The notes under the pieces: generated by a model
The model's input: only the letters and a program-made list of their open reading frames with translations
What the model was told of the DNA's origin: nothing
The model's database searches: none
Program-made: the position numbers and the translations under genes
In this document: one piece after another, positions 1 to 7,993 of the stretch
Layout: each line of letters begins with the position of its first letter
How positions within the stretch are numbered: position 1 is the first letter of the stretch
Origin: Novipirellula aureliae
GTDB taxonomy: Bacteria > Planctomycetota > Planctomycetia > Pirellulales > Pirellulaceae
Direction: 5' to 3'
DNA length: 64,000 nt
Assembly (NCBI RefSeq): GCF_007860185.1
Contig: NZ_SJPY01000007.1
Coordinates: forward strand, 1 to 64,000

Positions 1-26
1 GTCTTTCGCTGACGATTCTCCCCGGC

Positions 27-395
27 ATGTCGACGCGAACGACGACACGAGTCACACCCGAGACTTTCGAGGAACTCGTACGCCTGCAACAATCGGTGGG
101 CGATCTGCAAGGTGAACTCAATCGCGGGCGAGACCAGCTCGAGGAAGACCGGCGGCAATGGGACCAGCGTGAACGCCGAGCCCCAATCATTGCAGCAGTA
201 ATCCAAACGAGCGGGATTCTCTTTGCTTGTCTACTCCCGATCGTCGCAGTCGTGATCCTGCTCTGGCCGCGAGCGACGGAAACAGCCGATGCCGAAATCG
301 TCGACACGATCCTAATCGACGCCACCAGCGATCAACCCCGGCTGCTACCGCAGCCAAGTCCACCCGAATCACCCGAGCCAGTGCGGCTTGAGTGA
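27..395 (+). CDS. small coiled-coil membrane protein, unknown function
   Basis: This 122-residue protein is not recognised. Residues about 10-50 are rich in E, R, Q and L and look like a short cytoplasmic coiled coil. One hydrophobic membrane segment follows at about 53-80, and the tail is short and proline-rich. The likely topology is a single-pass membrane protein. The gene ends just before a strong hairpin terminator, which supports it as a real transcript end. The upstream region is cut by the window edge, so operon partners are unknown. Confidence 0.7.
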   Translation: MSTRTTTRVTPETFEELVRLQQSVGDLQGELNRGRDQLEEDRRQWDQRERRAPIIAAVIQTSGILFACLLPIVAVVILLWPRATETADAEIVDTILIDATSDQPRLLPQPSPPESPEPVRLE

Positions 396-402
396 TTCAC
401 CC

Positions 403-448
403 GCCGCGACCCGCCTTACACCCCGTAAGCGGGCTGCGGCTTTTTTTT
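403..448 (+). terminator. intrinsic terminator after the small membrane protein gene
   Basis: A GC-rich inverted repeat (arms about 403-419 and 425-440, GCCGC...CCCGC paired with GCGGG...GCGGC) is followed at once by eight T residues. It lies 8 bp after the stop codon at 395, so it should terminate that gene. Confidence 0.85.
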
Positions 449-586
449 AGCCGTTAGAGAGGGAGAGGGAGGTGGACGGCGAATCCGTGATTCGAAATCG
501 TCAACCGATTCGAAAGAAGGCTGAAACGCCCCCGAAGCATTTTCTTCGTGTTTCCTACGCTAACATTTTGACGTCATCCTATAGTC

Positions 587-680
587 TCATTCTGAATTTG
601 GGGCTCTACGCGTTTGACGCCGGACCTCTGTCCCATCCGTTCGCACGTAGCCGTCGACTTCCACAGGTGCTGGTGATGGT
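587..680 (-). pseudogene. 3' remnant of a paralogue of the secreted repeat protein at 7902-9524
   Basis: Read on the minus strand, about 30 codons ending at the stop at 587-589 match the C-terminus of the protein at 7902-9524 (PAPVEVDGY, RTDGTEVR, TRRAPNSE). Similarity continues through the non-coding 3' flank to about 531, so a block of about 150 bp matches 7842-7993. Upstream the reading frame is broken and no further similarity is visible. A forward reading frame covering 472-795 is a shadow of this remnant. Confidence 0.7.
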
Positions 681-795
681 TGGACGTCGATTCATTACTG
701 AGGTAGCGGCAAGATGGGACAGCTCGAAGACACTGTTCACACAACCGCCGATGCAAGCTGTGACAGCGACTACGGCGAGGCAATCCAGTATATGA

Positions 796-1319
796 AAAAA
801 CAATGCGCTAATGATCTTTTAGATTCTTGGGATGAACGGTCCTACTGAACGGTTCTGTTACGAAGCAAATCCCTCGTCAACAAGATCCTTAGCGACAAGA
901 TTGCGTTTTGGATGCAAAGTAACGAGCTCGATACAAACGCGTGCTGGTCGCGACATCTCACCCATTCGCAAACACTTTCACGCTCGTGGAGTAGACATTC
1001 CAGATCTCGGCATCTTTACTTAAGCGGTAAGCGACTTGGCTTTCGGACACTAGCCTTGCCATATTGGTAGCTCCCCAAGCCAGTCGAGCTGCCTTCTACC
1101 TTTCGTAACAAATTTTCGAATTCGCTTTTAAAATACGTTGACGCAAGAAGTGTGCGTCACTTTGCCACGGGCAAGTGGTCATTGGGTCGTGCCAGAATTG
1201 CGAGTGGCTGGCTGGTACGCCCCCAGCTAGGGAATTACAATCGGACACGTCGAGCACCCGACCCTGAACATCCATTGTTATGGCCTCCAAAGATTATCGA
1301 TACATGAGCTGATGCTGTT
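796..1319. other. non-coding stretch before the protease array
   Basis: Only short open frames without recognisable content occur here. It presumably holds the promoter of the protease gene at 1320, but I cannot point to convincing -35/-10 boxes. No strong ribosome binding site precedes the ATG at 1320. Confidence 0.4.
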
Positions 1320-2231
1320 ATGAAACAAAATACTGTCTTTGCAAGTTTGCTTTTGTGTTCAATCCTGAACGTAACTGCCCATGGTGCCGTCTACCTTTCG
1401 CTCGAAGAGCTTGAACGATCTACTGAATTCGCGCAGCAAAGCGTGTTTGATCCAGTAGGTTCTTTCGCAACACCGACGACGTCTCCCTGGGGAAGTGGCG
1501 TTCTAATTTCAGAGGACTGGGTGTTGACTGCCGGGCATGTTGGGGACAACTTCAACATCACTGAGTTCCGACTTGGGCGTGATAGTCTGAATCCGACTCA
1601 TACGCGGTCGATTGCGGAAGTCGTCATCCATCCTGGATGGCCTATAGGAGCCAATAATATATCGGGCGTGCCAGACCTGGCATTGATGAGATTGGCAACT
1701 CCCATTACGGATGTTGCGACTGCCACGAGATATCGCGGGGAGGATATCCCGCCACGATACGCGAACAACTATCACCAGACGGAGTACTTGATGGCAGGAT
1801 TCGGGGACCATGGAGTTGCCAATATTCAGCTAGACGAGGATTCGTTTATGCGTGCGGGACGAAACATGCTCCGGTACATTTTTGATGATTTCAATCTCAT
1901 TGTTTATAGTAATGAAACGACTGTAACGTCCATCCTTGATATGGAATGGAAGGGAGCGCCAGGAGATTCTGGAGGCGGCTGGTTTCAATTGGTTGATGGT
2001 GAGTACCAACTCTCCGGGATCACGGTTGTCGGAGGAACGCCCTTTGAGTATCCATCCTTCACCGGAGCTGTCAGTGTCAGTCAGTTTAACGATTGGATTG
2101 ATTCTGTCGTCGCGGTTCCGGAGCCTTCGTCTAGCTTTCTTTTGGCTAGTATCGGCGCGATCTGCATTTCAAGGCGTGTCCACCGGCGGCGAGGCATTAA
2201 ATCTCGCCAAAGGAATCTTCTGGCTTTATGA
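1320..2231 (+). CDS. secreted trypsin-like serine protease with PEP-CTERM tail
   Basis: This 303-residue S1-type protease has an N-terminal signal peptide (about 1-23). The catalytic triad is visible: His73 in TAGH, Asp119 in PDLALMRL and Ser217 in GDSGGG. The C-terminus carries VPEPSSS at about 266, a hydrophobic stretch and an arginine-rich end, which is the PEP-CTERM sorting signal for export and cleavage by an exosortase/archaeosortase-like enzyme. It is the first and most divergent of five tandem protease genes and lacks the shared 5' and 3' cassette of the next four, so it is an older paralogue. A hairpin/T-run follows it. Confidence 0.88.
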   Translation: MKQNTVFASLLLCSILNVTAHGAVYLSLEELERSTEFAQQSVFDPVGSFATPTTSPWGSGVLISEDWVLTAGHVGDNFNITEFRLGRDSLNPTHTRSIAEVVIHPGWPIGANNISGVPDLALMRLATPITDVATATRYRGEDIPPRYANNYHQTEYLMAGFGDHGVANIQLDEDSFMRAGRNMLRYIFDDFNLIVYSNETTVTSILDMEWKGAPGDSGGGWFQLVDGEYQLSGITVVGGTPFEYPSFTGAVSVSQFNDWIDSVVAVPEPSSSFLLASIGAICISRRVHRRRGIKSRQRNLLAL

Positions 2232-2281
2232 GCGTGTTTGGTTTGGCCTAGTGTGAATTAAAAACCGACACGCTTTTTTTT
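2231..2281 (+). terminator. possible intrinsic terminator after the first protease gene
   Basis: The inverted repeat AGCGTGT (2231-2237) / ACACGCT (2268-2274) is followed by a run of eight T. The loop is long (about 30 nt), so efficiency is uncertain. If real, it separates the first protease gene from the four downstream copies. Confidence 0.45.
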
Positions 2282-2345
2282 GGGACGCGACCCTATCACG
2301 CGGTCTTTTTACGCCGGAAAGCGATTTAATCGCCTATTCGCAACG

Positions 2346-2405
2346 ACACCGATTGTTGCGTTTGCTCGCAAACGGAAAGCGTCTTCACTGAACCACGCTG
2401 CGTGA
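2346..2405 (+). pseudogene. orphan 3' end of a PEP-CTERM protease gene
   Basis: Twenty codons ending in TGA at 2403-2405 encode the same tail as the complete protease copies downstream (AFARKRKASSLNHAA). No protease body precedes it. It is followed by the same 37 bp spacer that separates the intact genes. This is the scar expected from unequal recombination in the tandem array. Confidence 0.75.
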
Positions 2406-2442
2406 CACAATGTCCGACATCAATTCTCCGAACAACTCACCC

Positions 2443-3357
2443 ATGAACGTCTCTAAACTTACTGCCCTATGCACCTCGCTCGTTGCGATCACATGCTTCG
2501 CCTTGCCGGTCAACGCAGGCTTGGTCCATAGCCTTGATCCCGATTACGTCGACTCCAATGGACAAGGTTATCTCGATCGTGCGGCACTTCATCCATACGT
2601 TGGGTTTATGGAAGGTCTCAACAGCGGCACCGTTGATGGGCACGCTAGCTGGAATTGGATTGACGCACATTGGGGATTGATGTCGGCTCATCAAATAGTT
2701 GACAATAGTCGCAATTATCTCTTTGACTCTTATGACTTTGGGCTTGGCTCTAACTATTTGACTAATCGCGGTAGTGAAATTAGAGCAGCTGCTGAGTTCT
2801 TCATTCACCCGAGCTACAACGCGGTGGGAAATGGGTACGACTTGGCCTTGATTCGCTTTGACAGCCCTTTTGCTTCGATAACGCCAGTCAGTCTATTCAC
2901 CGGAACGGTGGCGGTAGGCATGGAATCGGACATTGTTGGATACGGATTAGCAATGGAAGTTGAAAGCACTGAGCGACTGCAAACTGGCAACAAAATGGCG
3001 GGTAACAACCTGATACGGTCATTGGACGTCTTTCCTGGATATGCTCAGACCACGTTTGATCGTCCGGGGCACAGCCAGTATCGAGAGCTTGGAATGGGAG
3101 GACTACCAGGAGATTCTGGTGGCTCGCTCATTGTTGGAGATGAGCTCGCCGGAATTTCGAGTTTTACCAGTACTCGTGACACCTATGGCAGAAGTACTTA
3201 CTACTCATTAATCGATCTCGACTGGGTCAGTACCACCATGGCAAGCCATCCATCGGCCGTCCCCGAACCGAGTTCGCTTCTCTTCCTATTGGCAGCGGCA
3301 CCGACGATCGCGTTTGTTCGCAAACGCAAAGCAGTTTCACTGAACCAAGCTGCCTAA
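2443..3357 (+). CDS. secreted trypsin-like serine protease, PEP-CTERM, array copy 2
   Basis: I chose the ATG at 2443 (MNVSKLTALC) because it aligns with the starts of the other copies; the upstream ATG at 2410 lies in the shared spacer. The product has a signal peptide ending near VNAG, a trypsin-like core and a PEP-CTERM tail (VPEPSSLL, hydrophobic segment, RKRK). The triad is present as His in SAHQ, Asp in GYDLALIRF and Ser in GDSGG. The segment before the His differs from its sisters: the usual SGVLI strand is replaced by WNWIDAHWG. The fold may be perturbed, and activity should not be assumed. Confidence 0.85.
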   Translation: MNVSKLTALCTSLVAITCFALPVNAGLVHSLDPDYVDSNGQGYLDRAALHPYVGFMEGLNSGTVDGHASWNWIDAHWGLMSAHQIVDNSRNYLFDSYDFGLGSNYLTNRGSEIRAAAEFFIHPSYNAVGNGYDLALIRFDSPFASITPVSLFTGTVAVGMESDIVGYGLAMEVESTERLQTGNKMAGNNLIRSLDVFPGYAQTTFDRPGHSQYRELGMGGLPGDSGGSLIVGDELAGISSFTSTRDTYGRSTYYSLIDLDWVSTTMASHPSAVPEPSSLLFLLAAAPTIAFVRKRKAVSLNQAA

Positions 3358-3394
3358 CGCAATGTCCGTCCTCTCTTCTGCAAACAACGCACCC

Positions 3395-4327
3395 ATGAAC
3401 ATCTCCAAGCTCACCGCCCTCTGCACCTCAGTCATCGCATTCACATGCTTCGCCATCTCAGCCAACGCTGGCTTGGTCCATAGCCTTGACCCCGATTACG
3501 TCGACTCCAACGGACAAGGCTATCTCGATCGAGCCGCGTCGCATCCGTATGTGGGATGGCAGAGCTCAACCGATGACTCTATCGGCGAGACTCGATTTCG
3601 GCAGAGTGGGGTTTTGATTAACCCTCGCTGGGTAATCACCTCAATTCATGGAGTCGTTGAGGGAGACAATAATCTAAACGCGATCCACTCAAATATTCGG
3701 ATGGGCTTTGGATCAAACTACTTCACCGATTTCGGCGAAACTCTATACGCTTCAGAGGTGTTCTTGCACCCAAGCTATACAGACGTTGGTCAAGGCTACG
3801 ATCTTGCATTGCTCTATTTCGAGAATCCCTTCACCTCCGTCGCTCCAGTTCACCTTTATGGCGACACGGTGGCTGTCGGCATGGAATCGGACATTGTTGG
3901 GTTTGGCTACAACCTTGTAGAAGGGGAAGCGACTCCGACTCCGGACAGCTATACAGGAGACAGGATGGCGGGGACAAATACGATAACGAACGTCGGATTC
4001 CGTCCGAATTATGTTGGGACTCGATTCGATGGGGCTGGGTGGCCGGAATACCAACCTCTTGGGATGGGCGGGCTTCCCGGTGACTCGGGAGGTGGCCTCA
4101 TCATCGGTGGTGAGCTTGCTGGTATCTCTAGCTTTACGAGCACCAATAATTCTTACGGTAGAAACACTTATTACTCTCTGATCGACATTGACTGGGTCAA
4201 CGAGACAATGGCACTTCACCCCTCGGCGGTCCCCGAACCGAGTTCGGTTCTTTTGTTATTGGCAGCGGCACCCATGGTTGCGTTTGTTCGCAAACGCAAA
4301 GCGGCTTCACTGAACCACGCTGCCTGA
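3395..4327 (+). CDS. secreted trypsin-like serine protease, PEP-CTERM, array copy 3
   Basis: The start at 3395 (MNISKLTALC) aligns with sister genes, with 3362 as a spacer-internal alternative. The first ~50 residues, including the mature N-terminus AGLVHSLDPDYVDSNGQGY, are nearly identical to copy 2. The core is trypsin-like with His in SIHG, Asp in GYDLALLYF and Ser in GDSGGG. The tail is VPEPSSVLL, a hydrophobic helix and RKRK. It is probably secreted and held at or released from the cell surface after PEP-CTERM processing. It sits 37 bp after copy 2 and is probably co-transcribed. Confidence 0.87.
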   Translation: MNISKLTALCTSVIAFTCFAISANAGLVHSLDPDYVDSNGQGYLDRAASHPYVGWQSSTDDSIGETRFRQSGVLINPRWVITSIHGVVEGDNNLNAIHSNIRMGFGSNYFTDFGETLYASEVFLHPSYTDVGQGYDLALLYFENPFTSVAPVHLYGDTVAVGMESDIVGFGYNLVEGEATPTPDSYTGDRMAGTNTITNVGFRPNYVGTRFDGAGWPEYQPLGMGGLPGDSGGGLIIGGELAGISSFTSTNNSYGRNTYYSLIDIDWVNETMALHPSAVPEPSSVLLLLAAAPMVAFVRKRKAASLNHAA

Positions 4328-4363
4328 CGCAATCTCCGTCCTCCCTTCTGCGAACAACCCATA

Positions 4364-5269
4364 ATGAACGTCACCAAACTCACCGCTCTCTGCACATCGA
4401 TCATCGCATTCACATACTTCGCCATCCCGGCCAACGCTGGCTTGGTGATTACGGCGGACGCTTTGTATTTGGAACGAGCAAACCAGCATCCGTATGTTGG
4501 ATGGTTGGAAACTGAGAAAATTGAAGGCGGAACACGATTTGGTGGCAGCGGAGTACTTATCGATCCGCATTGGGTGCTCATGAGCGCCCATCAGGTTTTT
4601 AGCGTCAGTGGAGACCTCGGCTCTGCATACAATCTCGATTCGTTTCGATTTGGTTTAGGATCGAATTTTATATCGAACCGAGGTGAGAATATGCTTGCCT
4701 CGGAATTGCACCTCCACGGAAGCTACACCGGTGGAAACACCGGATATGACCTAGCATTGATGTACTTCGAGAACCCGTTTACTTCGACTGCTCCCATCGA
4801 CATCTATGCTGGCAGTGTAGCTGCGGGTATGGAATCGGATATTGTTGGATACGGCTACTATCAGCAGGTTGATACTACAGATCAAATCTTGACTGGCGAT
4901 CGTAGGGCTGGAAATAATGTTGTGATTGGAAATGATTTTCTTTATGCAAATGGTGTTTATACTAGGCTTTTGCCAGAGGGACACTCTAAATATAGAGAAT
5001 TAGGGATGGCTGGAACTCCCGGAGATTCCGGTGGTGCTCTAGTCATCGGTGGAGAGCTTGCTGCTATATCGAAGTGGTCAAGCTTAACGAATAACATTGG
5101 GACGACAACGGGTTATGCCTTAATCGACATCGACTGGGTCAACGCTACCATGGCACTTCACCCCTCGGCCGTCCCCGAACCGAATTCGGTTCTTTTGCTA
5201 TTGGCAGCGGTTCCGATTGTTGCGTTTGTTCGCAAACGGAAAGCGGCTTCACTGAACCACGCTCCCTGA
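4364..5269 (+). CDS. secreted trypsin-like serine protease, PEP-CTERM, array copy 4
   Basis: This 301-residue protease begins MNVTKLTALC with a signal peptide ending near ANAG. The triad is His in SAHQ, Asp in GYDLALMYF and Ser in GDSGGA. The PEP-CTERM tail is VPEPNSVLL plus a hydrophobic segment and RKRK. It lacks the LDPDYVDSNGQGY block of copies 2 and 3, so its mature N-terminus differs. The 36 bp spacer before it matches the array cassette. Confidence 0.87.
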   Translation: MNVTKLTALCTSIIAFTYFAIPANAGLVITADALYLERANQHPYVGWLETEKIEGGTRFGGSGVLIDPHWVLMSAHQVFSVSGDLGSAYNLDSFRFGLGSNFISNRGENMLASELHLHGSYTGGNTGYDLALMYFENPFTSTAPIDIYAGSVAAGMESDIVGYGYYQQVDTTDQILTGDRRAGNNVVIGNDFLYANGVYTRLLPEGHSKYRELGMAGTPGDSGGALVIGGELAAISKWSSLTNNIGTTTGYALIDIDWVNATMALHPSAVPEPNSVLLLLAAVPIVAFVRKRKAASLNHAP

Positions 5270-5306
5270 CGCAATCTCCGTCCTCCCTTCTGCGAACAAC
5301 CCAGCC

Positions 5307-6203
5307 ATGAACATCTCCAAACTCACCGCTCTCCGCTTCTCGATCATTGCGATCACATGCTTCGCCATCCCAGCCGACGCTGGCTTGATTACTGGGCTAG
5401 ATTCGGAGCATTTGGCTTTGGCGGATGAGCATCCTTATGTGGGATGGTACGAGGTAGACGATGGAGTGAATGGAACGACGTTTGGTGCAAGTGGAGTTCT
5501 GATAGATCCACACTGGGTCTTAATGAGTGCACACGGAGCGTTGAGTGTTGATAACGATTTGTCATCGACCTATGATTCTTTTCGTTTTGGATTCGGCCCA
5601 AATTTCAATACGAATCGAGGCGAAAACATGTTGGCATCAGAATTATTCTTGCACCCGAGTTATCGAGATGTGGGAACAGGGTATGACTTAGCTTTGCTTC
5701 GTTTTGACAGTCCGTTCGAAACAGTAACTCCAATCAACCGCTTCAGGGGCAACGTCGTTGCTGGAGCCCAAGGAGATATTGTTGGATTTGGGCGGTTAGA
5801 AACGCAAGGAAGCACGGATCAAGCTCTAACAGGTGATCGTCGAGCAGGGACGGATTTGATAGAAACCGTAGGTGCTTTCCCGGTTTCACCTGAGCAATTC
5901 ATGATACGGGTTGATGGTAGATTTGGTGGTCCAAGTTACAATCTGCTTCAAATGAAAGGCACTAAGGGCGACTCTGGTGGAGGGTGGATTGTTGGAGAAG
6001 ATCTTTGGGGAATAACTTCAAATGCGGCTTCTACGATAACAGCTTTTTCAAAGCTGGACAATGAATGGATTGACACTACGATGGCAAACAACCCCGTTTC
6101 TGGTGTTCCTGAACCAAGTGCATTGCTGCTTCTTTCAACGGTCTTGCCAATCGCAATTTTCATAAAACGACGTAGAACTCGTCGTGCCTGCCACCATGTC
6201 TGA
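5307..6203 (+). CDS. secreted trypsin-like serine protease, PEP-CTERM, array copy 5
   Basis: This 298-residue protein starts MNISKLTALR with a signal peptide ending near ADAG. The triad is His in SAHG, Asp in GYDLALLRF and Ser in GDSGGG. The tail is VPEPSALLLL, a hydrophobic segment and KRRRTRR. Its 5' end shares the array cassette, but its 3' end is different because it borders the kinase gene instead of another protease. The stop at 6203 overlaps the start of the kinase fragment, so the two were translationally linked before the kinase was broken. Confidence 0.87.
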   Translation: MNISKLTALRFSIIAITCFAIPADAGLITGLDSEHLALADEHPYVGWYEVDDGVNGTTFGASGVLIDPHWVLMSAHGALSVDNDLSSTYDSFRFGFGPNFNTNRGENMLASELFLHPSYRDVGTGYDLALLRFDSPFETVTPINRFRGNVVAGAQGDIVGFGRLETQGSTDQALTGDRRAGTDLIETVGAFPVSPEQFMIRVDGRFGGPSYNLLQMKGTKGDSGGGWIVGEDLWGITSNAASTITAFSKLDNEWIDTTMANNPVSGVPEPSALLLLSTVLPIAIFIKRRRTRRACHHV

Positions 6204-6624
6204 CCAACAACCTGGCGTTTCCGCTCCTGAAGAAAATCCGATTGACGATCCGTTCAGCAGCCTGCACACCCAGCGTGCTCAAATTAGCGCCTCATCAGAG
6301 GACTCCGGGTCTGTTGCTGATTTCGGCGTTGAGCAGATTGGCGACTACAAAATCGTTCGCGAACTTGGTCGTGGTGGAATGGGGATCGTCTACCTGGCCA
6401 AGCAACGAACGCTTGACCGTCTGGTTGCACTGAAAGTGATCTCACTGGGCCAGCTCTCTGGTGGTGAAGAGATTGCTCGCTTTCATGCCGAAGCCGAATC
6501 GGCTGCCCGCTTGGATCATCGCAACATCGCCACCGTGTACGAAGTCGGTGTTGTTGAAGAATTGGGGTCAGCCTCGGGATTCGGGATTCAGATGAGGCCA
6601 AAGGACGAAATTGATGGACGGTAG
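6196..6624 (+). pseudogene. truncated Hanks-type Ser/Thr protein kinase
   Basis: The product begins MSDQQPGVS (ATG 6196, or 6184 upstream). After about 55 residues it enters a protein kinase N-lobe: glycine loop GRGGMGIVY, catalytic lysine in ALKVI, and the alpha-C/hinge region LDHRNIATVYEVG. Similarity stops at about 6560, and the last ~20 codons are unrelated before the stop at 6624. The HRD and DFG regions are absent, so it cannot be an active kinase. A transposase remnant lies just downstream, suggesting insertion and later deletion. It overlaps the end of the last protease, so the intact gene may once have been regulated together with the array. Confidence 0.8.
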
Positions 6625-6896
6625 CCGATCACTGTCTTTAGGACCTACCGTTTGCACCGGAGCGAAGCGACATAGAAACGGTAGCTGAAAGGCTGCCGTT
6701 TTTCATTGGTGGGCAGGATGGCCGTCGCGGGCCAGTGATTGTGCTGGGCAACCTTAACATCGAACGGGACTTTCCCGAGCGAACGTACAACAAGATGCTG
6801 GGTACGACGTTCCACGAACCGGCCCACTGCCTGGAACGCCCGAGCCTGTTCCGGCCGTGCCCGTATAGCCAGCAATACATCCGTGCCGAAGCGATC

Positions 6897-7238
6897 AAGC
6901 TCGATGAGTTGCTACAGTACAACCTGCAAAGCGTGCGCAGCCGCTTGATGAAAGAAGACTTTCAACAGTTCTGCGAATACAACTATGCGGCATCGGCAGG
7001 AAAGTTTCTTGGTGCTTGGTGTACTCGAGCGATGAGAAAAAAAATTAAGCCGTTGAAAGATTTCGCGAAGACACTTCGTAAGAAACGCGACCTACTTCTG
7101 CATTGGTTCCGGGCCGATGGGGCGTTATTATCAGGAATCGGTGAGGAATTTAACAACAAACTAAAACGGATCACCAGAAAATCTTATGGTTTTCGGACTC
7201 AAAACGCCTACGAAATCGCGCTATACCGTATACCGTAA
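6897..7238 (+). pseudogene. C-terminal remnant of an ISL3-family transposase
   Basis: About 113 residues match the C-terminal third of ISL3-type DDE transposases: LLQYNLQSVRSRLMKEDF, FAKTLRKKRDLLL, WFRADGAL, NNKLK and RKSYGFRTQNAYEIALY. The motif usually read as VEGFNNK appears as GEEFNNK, and the N-terminal two thirds are missing. The stretch 6625-6896 before it is open in the same frame but is not recognised as transposase. It is a decayed insertion sequence, probably connected with the truncation of the kinase. Confidence 0.7.
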
Positions 7239-7520
7239 CCTAGGCGATCTTCCCGAGCCAGAATTTACCCACAGATTCTGCTGAGGAGGCCTTTTTCATT
7301 GCCATATTTGCCTTTACTATCTGGAGATGACATTGCAGCAATGCGGACGTCCAACAATGAACGCGATCGTTACGCTTTACGCCGGACAATAGCGGATCGA
7401 ATGTTCAATTTAGCGTTCTAATACCTGGTTTCCTTTTTCGATGCTCTGCCCTTTTAATTCGCGAACGGTCGGCCAGCGGGGGAGACATTATCCGACACCT
7501 TTTCACACCTGAGGTTTCTC

Positions 7521-7886
7521 ATGCGACTTGCAATTTTGGTGGTGATTGAGTTTATGCTGGCCATGGCCATCCTTATTCTCGTAGGGCAATTGCCAAACAA
7601 GGACGAAATCGACACGGGTTTCGCCGCCGTCAGTGGAACGGTCCAAGCCACGAACGGGCAAATCAAGCTCGTGCAAGAACAGGTCGGATTGGCGGAGACG
7701 ATTGCCTCGGAGGATTGGAAACAGAGGAGCGACGCCATCCTGGTTTCTTTGGAGATGATGGAGAATGTCCAAATCGAAGAACTTGGAAACAAGCACTGTT
7801 TTGAAAGCGAGAATGAAACGAATCGAAAAGAACCTAGGTATGAACCCCGAAGCATTTTTCTCGCGTTTCCTGCGATAACATTTTGA
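7521..7886 (+). CDS. small membrane-anchored protein, unknown function
   Basis: The 121-residue product has one N-terminal membrane segment (about 3-24) and a charged, probably helical extracytoplasmic region. GAGG lies about 10 bp before the ATG. The last ~15 codons lie in the ~150 bp repeat shared with 531-680, so the original C-terminus may have been replaced by recombination. It converges with the minus-strand gene ending at 7902. No family is recognised. Confidence 0.45.
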   Translation: MRLAILVVIEFMLAMAILILVGQLPNKDEIDTGFAAVSGTVQATNGQIKLVQEQVGLAETIASEDWKQRSDAILVSLEMMENVQIEELGNKHCFESENETNRKEPRYEPRSIFLAFPAITF

Positions 7887-7993
7887 CGTCATCCTATCGT
7901 CTCATTCTGAGTTTGGGGCTCTACGCGTGTGAGGCCTGACCTCTGTCCCATCCGTTCGTGTATAGCCGTCGACTTCCACCGGTGCTGGTAATG
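7842..7993. repeat. ~150 bp direct repeat, partner at 531-680
   Basis: This block contains the last ~30 codons and the 3' flank of the minus-strand gene ending at 7902. It matches 531-680 with scattered substitutions. The two copies are in the same orientation about 7.3 kb apart and bracket the protease array and the broken kinase. Confidence 0.7.

Larger units (their letters stand above)
2346..5330 (+). repeat. recombinogenic cassette: 3' end, ~37 bp spacer and 5' end repeated in the protease array
   Basis: The last ~60-100 bp of each protease gene, the intergenic spacer (2406-2442, 3358-3394, 4328-4363, 5270-5306) and the first ~80 bp of the next gene are near-identical between copies. The central protease domains are much more diverged. 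The spacer carries CAATCTCCGTCCTCCCTTCT or a close variant before each ATG. This pattern suggests tandem duplication with ongoing recombination or conversion in the cassette. Confidence 0.75.

Noticed and set aside
472-795. Forward open frame of 107 codons
   Set aside because: It lies over a remnant of a minus-strand gene and its flank; the product has no coding character of its own.
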